A DNA stretch of 14,012 bases from Cyclostephanos tholiformis (lineage: Eukaryota; Bacillariophyta; Thalassiosirophyceae; Thalassiosirales; Thalassiosiraceae), in assembly GCA_036939975.1 (NCBI GenBank), contig JALLPB010000634.1, forward strand, positions 1-14,012. The letters are read 5' to 3'. Positions 1 to 9,709 of this stretch are shown piece after piece. Positions within the stretch are counted from its first letter, which is position 1. Each line of letters begins with the position of its first letter. Both the position numbers and the translations under genes were made by a program. The notes under the pieces are model-generated. The model ran no database searches and was not told the origin of the DNA. It was given only the letters and a program-made list of their open reading frames with translations.

Positions 1-12
1 TAAAGTGTAACA

Positions 13-868
13 ATGGTTACACAAGTTACAGTGAACTTCTGGGCTCATGTCACAGTGAGAGTCCACGTGTCAGGAAGATTGATGAGCATTTGTTCGAGGC
101 AGTACATGATCCCTAAGTCAAGTGAGGAGGACCCAATGCTCCCTCAATGGGTAATTCTGCTGGGGGATCCTGCCAAGAAAGAAGATTATCCCGGCCTTGA
201 TTTGCTCACCAGAGCAACCTGTTGATTATTTGCTTATACCAACAAGGAGAATATTGCTGGCAGCCCCGAGTTCAACTACAGTCCAACCCCATTCAACGTC
301 CGGTCTTTGTTTCAAGGGATAGAACCGCCAATCCTTAAACAATGCTCTACCCAAGGGACTGCTACAACTTAATTTTCCCACAAAATTCATTTAGAAAGGG
401 ATGGTACACTGCGCTAATGCGTGTGCAGCAGCCAAGGGTGCAGGACTTTGTGGGATGCTTTATCAAGATTTCATCTAATTTGATACCAATGAGATGTATT
501 GGTTCATTCAAGTTATGTTTGCAAATGGGCTAGCACTAAAGTCCAACTTTGAAGTGTGGTTTCAGGGATTGTGTAAGTATCACCTGTTTGGAAATAACCA
601 GATTGCTACAGTGATGATGAAGAGGAAGGGAGATAGGATCTATGTCTCTGGGTTGTGATGTTGGCATCACCTCTGTCAGGTTCTCTGCATCTATAATTTT
701 TGTGAGGATGTGAAGGTGCACACCAGAAAAGATCCATTGTGGAAGGGGAAGACTTTGCTGAAGAAACTGGATGAGCAATGCCAAATGGATTCCTGGCTGC
801 TATATTTCAATTGACAAGCAGACGCTTGGATTCAAAAGCCAGAGCAAAGAAAAAAACAAATCTCATAA
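13..868 (+). pseudogene. Decayed ORF of about 285 codons, unrecognised, inside the mobile element
   Basis: One reading frame runs from the ATG at 13 to about 369 with a single TGA (223-225). Reading then shifts by one base near 370-395 and stays open to the TAA at 866-868, interrupted only by TAA at 476 and TGA at 656 and 812. Four stops in about 285 codons is fewer than chance would give. The TGAs are what CGA arginine codons become after CpG deamination, fitting the decay pattern of the block. The residues look protein-like, for example a KGAGLCGMLYQDF stretch near 434-472 and a basic tail with EQRKKQ before the last stop. I do not recognise the family; a transposase or a retroelement gag/accessory protein are both possible. 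No catalytic triad could be assigned. Confidence 0.4.
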
Positions 869-1309
869 AGGTGAAGGAGATCAGATAGTGCTCTGCTTCT
901 TGGGCGTGCAATTTAGTTAGTAACCTCAAACTCCATGTCAACTAAGTACTTTAGTAAACCATAATAGATTTGAGTCCCCAATGGACATAGGATTTGAATA
1001 TATTAAGTTATTTATTAGCCATGCATTTATTCATTCCTCTAGGAGGTAACACCGAATAAACATGCAGAGTCCCAAACTGGAAGTTTTTCCTTTTCCCGCC
1101 ATTTTTTCTGTACAAATTTCTACATATCTTCTCATACGTAGGTTCTTCTGGCTGGTACATTGCACATACATATGACAATAAGCTACTTACAGAACCAGTA
1201 CTAACATACATACTTTCTTGTTGAAATTTGACCCAAAAAACACCATATGGTGGTTATTTTCCACCAATAAAGAGATATAAACATAGTAATTGAGAGTGCG
1301 ATATCATTG

Positions 1310-2477
1310 ATGCCCTCTCTGCCCCCCCCCTGTGATGGTGTTGCCCCCACCAACAATGCCCAGATCCACTCCATGATCAGCATGGCAATCACAATCATCA
1401 ACTTATGTTGTGGCACCAAGGACCCTGACGATAACATCCTCCTTCAGATCCTCTTGTCAGATGACATCATCACAACATCCTTGTTTGATGATATCATCAT
1501 CATGCTTCCACCCTCCACCATCAAATGGGGAGAGCATGATGCCTCCAACAAGCCATCTACCACCATCAACTCAAGTGAGTCATCACAACTACTCAAGGAC
1601 ATGCTTGGCACCTGCTCCTGCCTGTCCAATGAGCTCATTGATTCTGGCAACCTCTCCTGCGTGCGGTGGTCACCTGCATGCAGTAGTCACCACCATACTA
1701 AAGTCAATACCTACTGGCATGGTAAATCAGCTAATGCCTCATGGCCACACTGGTTAGATCAATGGTTTGCCAAGGAACATCAACACAACAGCAGTCCTGC
1801 TTGTGTTCCTTGTGCTGTGGCACTTTGGCATATGTCTTGTTGGTTTGGGGTAATCGTTGCACTCCTCAGACCCTGATCAACATATCTTTTGACCCCAAGA
1901 TTCTTTGTCACCTGTTTAGTAGTGCACATGGTCAGCAGTTGTCATGATGGAGGCAAACACGGTGTAAAACACATTGCTGTGACCACATGGGTTGGAGGAT
2001 TGACCCCATGCTCCAGAACATGGAGGGGGGCCACTGTATATGCCCCTTTGCTACTGGGCTATACAAACTTAGGCATCATCTCTACTTGGAGTTGAGGCAA
2101 CTAGTTCTACCATTAAACCCTACCTTAGCCCCATCTTCACTGCATCAAATATCCAACACAACTACTACCTCTACTCAATCAGGTGCACTCATATTCTCCT
2201 ACCTCACTTACTTGGCCCATTTACCTCCCATCCAGGCTCCTCTTACTACATTGACATGTATACCTCCAAATGGAATGCCAAGTACTGCAGTGCATTGCCA
2301 AATATGTGCCGGGCCTTGGCCTCAAGTTCACTTTCTGACCTACTATCAATTTTGTCTATTTTGAGGGATATAGATTTCATGTTGTGGCCTAAGCCACCCA
2401 GAGACCAATTGTTCAAACCCCGGGAGTTCTACGTGCAATTTGTGCTGAGGAATAAGTTGTACACCAACCATTGGTGA
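1310..2477 (+). pseudogene. Second decayed ORF in the mobile element, unrecognised
   Basis: From the ATG at 1310 one frame is open to 1873, stops at a TGA (1874-1876) that could be a deaminated CGA, and continues to about 2092. Reading then seems to move to a second frame (about 1987-2364) and a third (about 2256-2477, ending in TGA). The inferred product, rich in Ser, Thr, Pro, His and Ile, would have been about 390 residues. The tail (for example KWNAKYCSALPNMCRAL, coded near 2265-2315) looks like real protein. There is no recognisable domain. It is the last reading frame before the purine tract, so it could be the 3' ORF of the element. A homopolymer of nine C (1322-1330) near the start is a likely frameshift site. 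Confidence 0.35.
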
Positions 2478-2697
2478 TAAGATGTATTAAAGGGAGTGAG
2501 AGACCTGTATCTTGATGAAGTTTTCTTCTTTGTCAGATCTTCCTTTTAAAACCACTTTTTTCTTATAAAGCTTGATCTTTGGTTCTCTCCTTTTCTTTTT
2601 CTTTTTCTTTTGGATCGGTCATGCTCTTTTGGGTCCCTAGTCTCCTTCCTTGCTCTTCTTTCTTTTTCCACTGATATCCTATGACATATGCAAGTGT

Positions 2698-2703
2698 GGG
2701 GGG
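2698..2703 (+). other. Candidate polypurine tract
   Basis: The sequence GCAAGTGTGGGGGG runs directly into TGTTATC. A purine tract ending in a run of G immediately before a TG dinucleotide is the usual plus-strand primer site at the 5' edge of a 3' LTR. It lies downstream of the last decayed ORF, where such a site belongs. Confidence 0.4.
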
Positions 2704-3016
2704 TGTTATCATCATAAGGTAGATAGCCTAAGTACCATACACTAATATGAGCCCACTCAGCTCAGGATCTGAACAATCAGCCTAGGGACGATCTTCCAAA
2801 CTCATGGAAAGGTTCATGACTTGCAGGTGATAGTAAGTGAGCTCTTAGTGTAGGTAGCTAAAGATAGTAAGCAATAGCAGGTTTGAGTATCGTACTATGA
2901 CAACAACACCAGAGTGTTTTCTCTAGATAGGTACATTATGTTCAGTATGTTGACACAGGGCACTAAAAACTCGTCAAGAAGGGGTGCACATCATTAGACT
3001 GGCACAAATATTAACA
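2704..3016 (+). repeat. Candidate 3' long terminal repeat (313 bp)
   Basis: The proposed LTR begins TGTTA right after the G6 tract and ends TAACA at 3012-3016, giving the TG...CA ends and a perfect 5-bp terminal inverted repeat. CpG becomes common again about ten bases past this end (CCGCGCACG from 3025), which supports an edge here. The matching 5' LTR is not in the window, so neither the repeat identity nor a target-site duplication can be checked. A competing 3' end is GATAAC near 3095, but that lies in CpG-rich sequence. Confidence 0.35.
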
Positions 3017-3395
3017 TACAGTATCCGCGCACGTGCACATGATCCCTCTAGAGGACGTATTCATGTTGGAGAACGCGTCGGCTCCCGAGAGACTGATAAC
3101 GATGTGCAAGCACTACCCCTCATCTATTGGTGAATCACAACTCCTTTACACCAAGATGCACGTAGGTCAACCTGTTGATCAATTATAATCTTTTCCTGTT
3201 GGCCGTCCCCACTGTTATATATTTATTTGAGCCAATAACATTGGTGGAATCAACATCTCTATCTCATCATAAATTGCCCCTCACAGCGAATCCTCATTGG
3301 GAAATCGGATGCCGTGATTTACTAGTTCCCAACACGGCGATTTGCGACGCCAAAAGGAGCAGTGCGGGAGCTGTATGATGTCCGTCATCAGCATG
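3017..3395. other. Spacer between the mobile element and the tetraspan gene
   Basis: CpG-normal, moderately AT-rich sequence. It probably holds the 3' UTR of the minus-strand membrane-protein gene that stops at 3396. I see no gene, RNA or repeat in it. Confidence 0.4.
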
Positions 3396-3922
3396 TCAGC
3401 ACATCTCGTTGCGATTTAGAGGCTCGTTCTGCGATGTTGTCACTTGGCGTCGCAGTGCCGATACCACCAATAAAAAGGCACCGGTTTCCACGAGGAATAA
3501 GCCCGATGCGATCGTCATCAGCATATTCCACGTATCAGATAACGCTTGAATCGCCACCGTGAAAACGAGTAGATGGGCCAGCATGGCTAATGCGCCGAAT
3601 CCACAAATTTTGGATATCGGCAACTGGCCATCCCTATCGATCACGAGGACGGCACTAGGAGACGAAATCGGATCGGCAATAGGGGCTCTAGAGGGTGCGT
3701 TTTAAAAATAGCGGTGGTACGAGATTCCTAACGAACTCACTTGTAACTGTACCAAGCCCAGATGGGAAGGACGATGGATGAAATGATCAATCGAAGTGGA
3801 CGCGCATCCATGTGCCACCACCAAGCGAGGAGCACTACGGAATAAATTGGAAGGATCGCCTGGCCATGACACCACGTTTTGCGCAGTATCATTTGCCTCG
3901 TTTCTTCGTCGACTATGGACAT
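3396..3922 (-). CDS. Small four-pass membrane protein, unknown family (two exons)
   Basis: Exons on the minus strand are 3922-3741 and 3687-3396. The 53-nt intron (3740-3688) has a GTGAGT donor and a TCTAG acceptor, and splicing restores one frame through TACAA|A. The predicted protein is 157 aa. Four hydrophobic segments are visible: around ILPIYSVVLLAWWW, LRLIISSIVLPIWAWYSY, FGALAMLAHLLVFTVAIQAL and MLMTIASGLFLVETGAFLLV. Between the second and third there is a polar loop containing DRDGQLP. The start is the first ATG after an in-frame TAG (3952-3950); further upstream exons cannot be excluded. No signal peptide or known motif was recognised. It is head-to-head with the P5 ATPase gene, about 500 bp away, so the two might be co-expressed. 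Function is unknown. Confidence 0.6.
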
Positions 3923-4425
3923 AATAAAAATCGCTCGCTGGTACCGGGCCTAATGCGCACCTGTTTCACCAGAGGATCGGATCCGTTGACACCATCTCCG
4001 CTGGAAGAATTTGCAGATTTTTTTAGGCTCTCTGCTGTGCCAAGAGGTATTGAAAAAAAGTATGTACGACACGTGTAATGTTTTATCTATTTTTATTACA
4101 ACAAACATACCTAGAGTAGAAAATAAAAAGATAAAAGTAGCGAGAAAGAAAGGCGGACAGTCGTACTCTTTCTCCTTCAAGAGAAAGGTTCTACGTTGGA
4201 ATGTGATGAAAAAACTGGAGACCATCTCCATAATTTTGAATGGAGACCACGCTTGTCCAATAAATGCGACCAGAATTTTAAACGGCGCCCCATGGTATCG
4301 TCTGAGAATGCAGCACATTATTTCAGCTTTCCTTAGCGGAACGGCGCCCTCGGCATCGTCCCAATGATGTTCTACCATAGACATCGTATCGTGCTCAGAA
4401 TAGGTATCATATTGTGCATCATCCA
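3923..4425. promoter_or_regulatory. Divergent promoter region between tetraspan and ATPase genes
   Basis: This 503-bp stretch separates two head-to-head genes and should contain both promoters and 5' UTRs. Visible elements: a perfect 10-bp repeat AACGGCGCCC at 4281-4290 and 4340-4349, each with the palindrome GGCGCC; TGGAGACCA at 4216-4224 and 4241-4249, the first extended into the inverted repeat TGGAGACCATCTCCA (4216-4230); a CACGTG G-box-like hexamer at about 4070-4075; and an A/T-rich stretch at about 4078-4140. Open frames exist on both strands here, but the one read from 4426 on the minus strand starts with TTG, not ATG, and does not join convincingly to the tetraspan exons. Confidence 0.4.
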
Positions 4426-5133
4426 ATGAAAATAGTATTCGGCGTGGTGGCCATCTCGGCTGCCGCCGGCATAATTGTCCCGTGCGTCTCGGGTAGTTTC
4501 GGCCGTCATGACGTCTCGTGGTGGCATGCGATGGATGGCATCCCCATTTTGGTGGAGAGGCGACCAGATCGCAGGATGAGCGTCACTAACTTTTCTTCCG
4601 CCGTGCATCTCAATGGGGTGGATGAGCGGCCGGATGGAGTAGCCTCGCATGGAAGATTCCTGGCATTCGGGGATTACGTCGATCCAACCTTTTCATGTCC
4701 GGCCACCATCACTTGTCCTGTCATATGCGTTGCTTCCGTTGAATATTGTCCCGAGGATGTGGTTTGTCCTGGTACTCACCCCGACAACGAGGGAGATCCT
4801 GATCATGAGTACGAGGTAGGCGACGCATTAATTGATGATTATGTGCTGTTTGCTTTAAATTGCGATGCATATTGAAGTTTTATCACCATAATCTGATTCA
4901 TCCCCGTTTATAGTTATGTGTTGATGGGACATGTGCCGATCTCACGGCAGGAGAAGCTTGCGATCCAGAGGCCGCGTCCCCGTGCTCCTGCGGGGATCTC
5001 CCTTTTGCTTGCGCGAAACAAATCGACATATACAGCGATTGTTCGACGAGATTCCAAGAACAATACGATGCCGATGCCCTATGTTTGTCCAACCAAGTGG
5101 AAAGTATACCAAAAGTTAGTTTCGGTGGTCGAT
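4426..5133 (+). other. Signal peptide and cysteine-rich ectodomain of the P5 ATPase
   Basis: The first exon opens with MKIVFGVVAISAAAGIIVPCVSG, summarised here as a basic residue, a hydrophobic core and a small-residue end typical of a secretory signal (residues 1 to about 22). After a linker, five cysteines lie in the part encoded before 4815 and eight more after the splice at 4914, in short spacings such as C-P-V-I-C and C-V-D-G-T-C. The intron (4816-4913) falls inside the block and joins E to LC in phase 0. The domain would face the lumen or outside. It resembles short Cys-rich repeats I associate with diatom secreted proteins; it is not part of the standard P5 ATPase fold. Confidence 0.6.
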
Positions 5134-8100
5134 GGTTCGTCGCTTCGTACCTATCCCTGGTGGGAGTGACAGCTCTAATGTTGGTTTGGTGTGCCTGGAA
5201 TCAACGTTGGTCGCCCGTTCCGGGTAGCACGGTTCCCTTGGAATGCGCCAAGGTGGGAGAGGATGGCGGCTTAGGAAGCGCCACGATGGGAGCGAAAAAG
5301 AGATCAGATATGATGGACGAGGAGGTGGCCGAGATGATTGCTATTGCGTCTGGTGGGTCCTCTGCCAAGCATACTCACTTGTTCACTGCCAACGACGGTG
5401 AAAATTTGTCACAAACTGGGTATAGATCTACAGTCGTCGGGATGATTCTTTACTCATCGGTCATCCTAGTTCACGCGATAATACAATATCTCCTGTTCGC
5501 ACTGACTGTCGAATATTGTAAGTTTTTCATCTGTTGCAACTGCATATTATTTTTATTTATTATTTACGAAGTGAGATATTATTTCGTTCGCGCAGACGTC
5601 CAACAAGAGGCCACTACGTGGTCCGTTTTTGGTTCGCAGGTCTTTTTCGACGAGGCGCAAGTATTGCTGGCTTTCGAAATCACCTGGATGGTTGGTTTCG
5701 TGTGGACTTTTTTTCTCAAGTTCCCCGGCAATATACATTCTCTCTTTCTAAGAAGTGAGTGCATTCATCAATGTTTGATGATGCGAGTTATATTTGACTT
5801 TGTGCTCAGAATTATTCCTCGCAGGATGTGTTCTTGAAGATGCGCAGTATGTCGCCGTAACTGCTACCACGAAAAAGGTCGAAACACACCTCGACAGCAA
5901 GCTGGTTGTCAAGCTTATGACCCCAGTCTATACAGCAATCCATAGAGCCTTGATGATGTTGTACAGCGATAAATCTCAAAATCGCTCTGAAGGTTTGCAC
6001 ATTGAAGTCACCTATTGCAAGGTCAGCTTAGACAGCAAGACTGGTTCTCGATATTTCAACTTTCGATTTAGGAGATATATCCACGATACCGCTACGAATA
6101 AATTTATTCCAGGTTGTTGGAATGATCAGCATGTTGCAATTCGAGAATGGCTTGATTCTTCATACATGCATCAAGGGCTATCAAATGAAGAAGCTGCAAA
6201 GCGACTCGGTATTGTCGGGCGCAACGTGCTGGAGTTGAAGAAACCTACCATCGTTTCTTCTATATTTCATGAATTTTCGAAGCCTTTCTATCTATATCAA
6301 AACTTCTTAGTCTGGACTTGGGGTAAGATCCCTGAGTCGTTCGCCACCATTTTTTCACTTCCACGGCACGCTTACATTTGTACCGGAATGTTCAGCACCA
6401 TTCTGGTACTATTACATGGCCATTGTCAACAGCGTCATTCGACTTACAGGTGGAATTGTGGTTGCTGTGTTTCAATACATGAGTGACAAAAATTTGTATC
6501 AACTGATGTCGATGGAAGGAACCGTTGAGGTGCTCAGAGGAGGGAAAATGATAATCATAGACCAGACTGAGGTTGTTCCTGGCGATATAGTGCGCTTAGT
6601 GGTAAGTAGAAGCGTGCATGTTGTTATGATAGCATTCATTTGTACAATCTCGAAGCCTGAATGGATTCTGCCCTGTTTCAAAGCCTGGCGATGTGTACTT
6701 CGACATGGCGATTCTCCAAGCGACCAAACTACTTGTAGATGAAAGCGCTCTCACTGGAGAGGTTCATCCGATAGCCAAGAAGCCTCTGGATCCTGCGAAT
6801 TCTCAACTTACATATAGCTTGAAAATGAATAAAACATCTACGCTCTCTGCGGGGACGACTATTCTAGAATGCGGCGACGGTCTCGGCACAGAGGGCGATT
6901 TGGCCATCGTAACGAAGACTGGGTCCTTCACCGCAAAAGGAGAATTGCTCAGCGATGTTCTTTCATATGAGCGCCATAAGTTCAAGTTCGATGATGAAGT
7001 GAAAACAGTGCTCGTTGTTTTAGTTGCTGAAGCAATTGTTTTGGTCGCACTTGTTGTGTATTTCATCAAAGATGACTGGGTTTACAGTTGGTTCTACGCC
7101 ATGTACGTTGTCGGGACCGTTCTGCCCCCCCTTCTGCCAACGGTCTTTGTCGTTTCAGTTGGCATATCTTGCAAGCGATTGCAAGGCAAAAGGATTACTT
7201 GTACCGATTCGCAGGGCATACTGGTAGCTGGGAAGGTGAAGAAGGCATTTTTTGATAAGACAGGGACGCTGACTAAGCAGGGTTTAGACTTTCACTATGG
7301 TGATGAGAAAGAACAAGCTTCCCCCATTTTCAAGCGTGGACTCGCAGTATGCCAAACGTTACATTTGAGCAATGATGGCAGCCTTATTGGACCAAATGTG
7401 GATCGGATTGGATTTGAGGCCTGTTCTGCCAAAATAATAGACGAGAATAGCGTTTGCTTCGATGGTAAAAACATCAAGTATCTCAAACGTTATGAGTTTG
7501 ATCATCACCGCATGACTCAGAGTGTTGTCGTCGAACATGACGAGGAGGCAGTTGTTTATGTCAAGGGCAGTCCCGAATCAATCAGCAAGTTATGTGTGTC
7601 GTCGTCCCTCCCATCCAACTTTTTCAAGACGGCTAGGCAATCTGCACGAGATGGCATTTATCAACTAGCAATTGCCACGAAAGCTTATATAAGTGACAAT
7701 AGCATTCATGAGGTAACTCGTGATGACATCGAGAAAGATTTGGAATTTCTGGGCTTCATCAATTTTCAGAACTCTCTTAAGGAGGAGTCACATGCTGTTA
7801 TCGATGAACTCCGTCGTGGAAATGTTGACTGCACGATGATTACTGTAAGCTTTGTTCTGTCTGAGATTCGTTTTGCCTTGGATGTGTAACTCACAAATGT
7901 TGTTGTGCCTTTTATTCCGTTTACAGGGTGATAATGTCCTCACTGGTGAGTGAATCTAGCGCAACATTAGCCACAAATAATGAGGTTGTATTCTCAGACA
8001 ACTTCCATTAACCTCATACTTTCAGGCATATACATAGCTATGCAAGCGGGTATCATTGAGCCCGAAAGTGAGGTTGTCATTGGCGACAGCATTCGGGACG

Positions 8101-9449
8101 ATGGTCAAATTGAATGGCTCAAGTACACTGACGACAGCCCAGCGGAGCCAAGCGACGACAAATGCTTGGCACTAACAGGTGAAGTGTGGGATTACCTGCT
8201 TAATCATGACCCTAAGGCAGCACTTCGCTATGCCAAGCGCACTCAAGTATTTGGAAGATGCACACCGAATGATAAAGTCTCAATAGTAAGTACGTTTGTA
8301 GAGATGGGGGATATCACACTCATGTGTGGTGATGGCGGTAATGACTGTGGGGCCCTAAAAGCGGCTCATGTTGGGATTGCTTTGAGCGATGCTGAGGCCA
8401 GTGTGGTTGCACCATTCACGTCACTTGAAAAAAGTATAACATCTGTGACTGAAGTGTAAGTGGTATTTGTTTTTGATTGCAGCAATGCTGGGCGTCGCGT
8501 ACTCACGCTCACCACTTGTTTTTATTGTTCGGAAAAGACTGAGGGAAGGGAAATGCGCTTTAGCGTCCGCGATAGCTTCATACAAATACATGATTATGTA
8601 TGGACAAGTCGAAAGCATCAATCAAGTTATCAATGCTTACTTCCATATCACCTTCAGCGAATGGTGGTGAGTATCTTCTACAGTCTTTGCATAAATTTTT
8701 GTTGATTGGTCCTCACATATCTTATCGGCTACAACAGCTGGGTTTTCATGGATGGCATTTGGACCTCATCGATGGCCTTTTCTTTGCCCTTAGCAAAAGC
8801 TGCAAGAAAGTTATCTGAATTACGCCCCACTGCATCAATTTTGGGCCTTCATACAATGTCGAGTGCTTGTGGTATTCTCGCAATCAATTTAATGTTCCTT
8901 ATCATTGCTATCAATGCTCTTTGGGCTCAAGATTGGTATCAATGTAGAAAGTGGGACTCCACTGACGTGAGCAAAATAACAACCATTGGAGATAACTACG
9001 AGGCTTCAGTGATATTTGTGATCTCAGGATATCAGTACATTTCATCAGCTGCCGCTTTTAATTTCGGATACCACTTCCGGTTGAGCTGGTTCCGCAACTA
9101 CGTCTTCGTGTTTTTCTTTTTTCTCTGGACAGCGATGCAATTTTCCGCAACTGTCTCAGCTAGCAAGTTGTCCTGCATCTGGCGCCTTAATTGTGACAAT
9201 GATCATGTTGTTCGTTCAATAACCTCATCTGAGCCCGAACCAATCAACAATTTGTACAACACAACTGTAATGCCGGTGGGATTCCGCTGGTTACTTGTCG
9301 GGTTGATGGTTTCCAACCTCATCCTCAATTGTGCATGGGATTACTTTGTTGTAAACATGGCAATTTGTAAGAAAGATGGCCAAAAGTTGGAGAACGATAG
9401 CCATCATAGTGTTATTGGTGTGAAATATTCTCCTCCGGTGATTGATTAG
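4426..9449 (+). CDS. P5-type (P5B-like) ATPase with Cys-rich N-terminal ectodomain, 10 exons, 1435 aa
   Basis: Exons: 4426-4815, 4914-5517, 5596-5754, 5825-6322, 6396-6601, 6684-7844, 7928-7946, 8026-8455, 8538-8666, 8738-9449; all nine introns are GT-AG, 70-98 nt. The ATG at 4426 is the first after an in-frame TAG at 4378. Residues 1 to about 22 are a signal peptide; about 80-190 is rich in Cys (CPVICV, ELCVDGTCAD); the first later membrane helix starts near W204. Pump motifs: TGE (E645, actuator), PPLLPT (767-772, helix M4), DKTGTLT with phosphorylated D810, KGSPE (K913), TGDN (D1008) and GDGGNDCGALKAAHVG (D1115), the last being the P5 signature. About six C-terminal helices follow. Known P5B members (ATP13A2 type) are endomembrane transporters linked to polyamines; substrate and location here are inference. 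Family call sure; subgroup and some junctions (intron 8 acceptor GGAAAAG) less so. Confidence 0.93.
7928..7946 (+). other. 19-nt microexon carrying the GDN hinge motif of the ATPase
   Basis: After exon 6 ends in ATG ATT ACT (M-I-T) at 7844, the intron 7845-7927 ends TTTACAG. The next 19 bases read GGT GAT AAT GTC CTC ACT G, followed by donor GTGAGT. The acceptor TTTCAG at 8025 then supplies GC to complete Gly, giving M-I-T-G-D-N-V-L-T-G-I-Y. Without this exon the conserved TGDN motif is lost and the frame shifts, so the exon must be constitutive for a working pump. Confidence 0.85.
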
Positions 9450-9709
9450 TCCGCAATAGTGGTGTGTTCGTATTGTGTAAAGAATGCTTTTTTTTGTTCC
9501 AAGCTGATTCTATCAACCATAGCTTGGCTTTCAATGTTCGTTTTTGTCTGACCCTTCAACAACAACAACAATCATAGGAACATTATTCTGGAACTTTGTC
9601 GAAAATCAAATTGGTAGCATGTTTTTACTCTAGAGTGCAATTAAAATACTTAAAGAGAAGTCGTTAAGAATAGTGAGTTCATGCTCGAATCTCACAGGAA
9701 ATCAATGTA
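9450..9709. other. Spacer between convergent genes
   Basis: The 260 bp between the ATPase stop and the stop of the minus-strand plastid-protein gene must hold both 3' UTRs. Visible are a T8 run (about 9488-9495), a short stem-loop with 7-bp arms CCAAGCT (9499-9505) and AGCTTGG (9521-9527), and a CAA microsatellite of about five units near 9557-9571. None is assigned a function. Confidence 0.4.

Larger units (their letters stand above)
1..3016 (+). mobile_element. Right-hand part of a decayed, CpG-depleted retroelement (left end outside window)
   Basis: This block is set apart from the rest of the window by base use. CpG is very rare (about seven in 1441-2460 by eye), whereas TpG and CpA are common; from about 3026 onward CpG is frequent. 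That pattern is expected of sequence long methylated at CpG. The block contains no intact gene, only two long plus-strand reading frames broken by stops and frameshifts (13-868, 1310-2477). These are followed by a pyrimidine-rich stretch (about 2570-2680), a purine tract ending in G6 (2698-2703) and a candidate 3' LTR. Taken together this suggests the 3' portion of an LTR retrotransposon or a non-autonomous relative. I saw no reverse transcriptase, integrase or RNase H motif, so the class is inferred from the terminal signals only. Confidence 0.5.

Noticed and set aside
5..22. Perfect hairpin GTGTAAC-AATG-GTTACAC
   Set aside because: Seven-base arms at the window edge; a chance match is likely and nothing nearby needs a hairpin.
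1487..1498. 12-bp palindrome GATGATATCATC
   Set aside because: It lies in a GAT/ATC-rich stretch where such palindromes arise easily, and no function is suggested.
4011..4367. Plus-strand open frame of 118 codons before the ATPase
   Set aside because: It ends before the ATPase start, is in AT-rich promoter-like DNA, is rich in Lys/Arg from A-rich codons and resembles no protein I know.
3950..4426. Minus-strand open frame of 158 codons upstream of the tetraspan gene
   Set aside because: It begins with TTG rather than ATG, overlaps the ATPase 5' region, has a shadow frame on the other strand and no clear splice path into the tetraspan exons.
9499..9527. Stem-loop resembling a bacterial terminator near the ATPase 3' end
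   Set aside because: This is a spliced eukaryotic gene; the T-run precedes rather than follows the stem, so a rho-independent terminator makes no sense.
9660..9705. Possible tRNA-like arm (GAGTTCATGCTCGAATCTCAC)
   Set aside because: No matching acceptor, D and anticodon stems could be folded around it.
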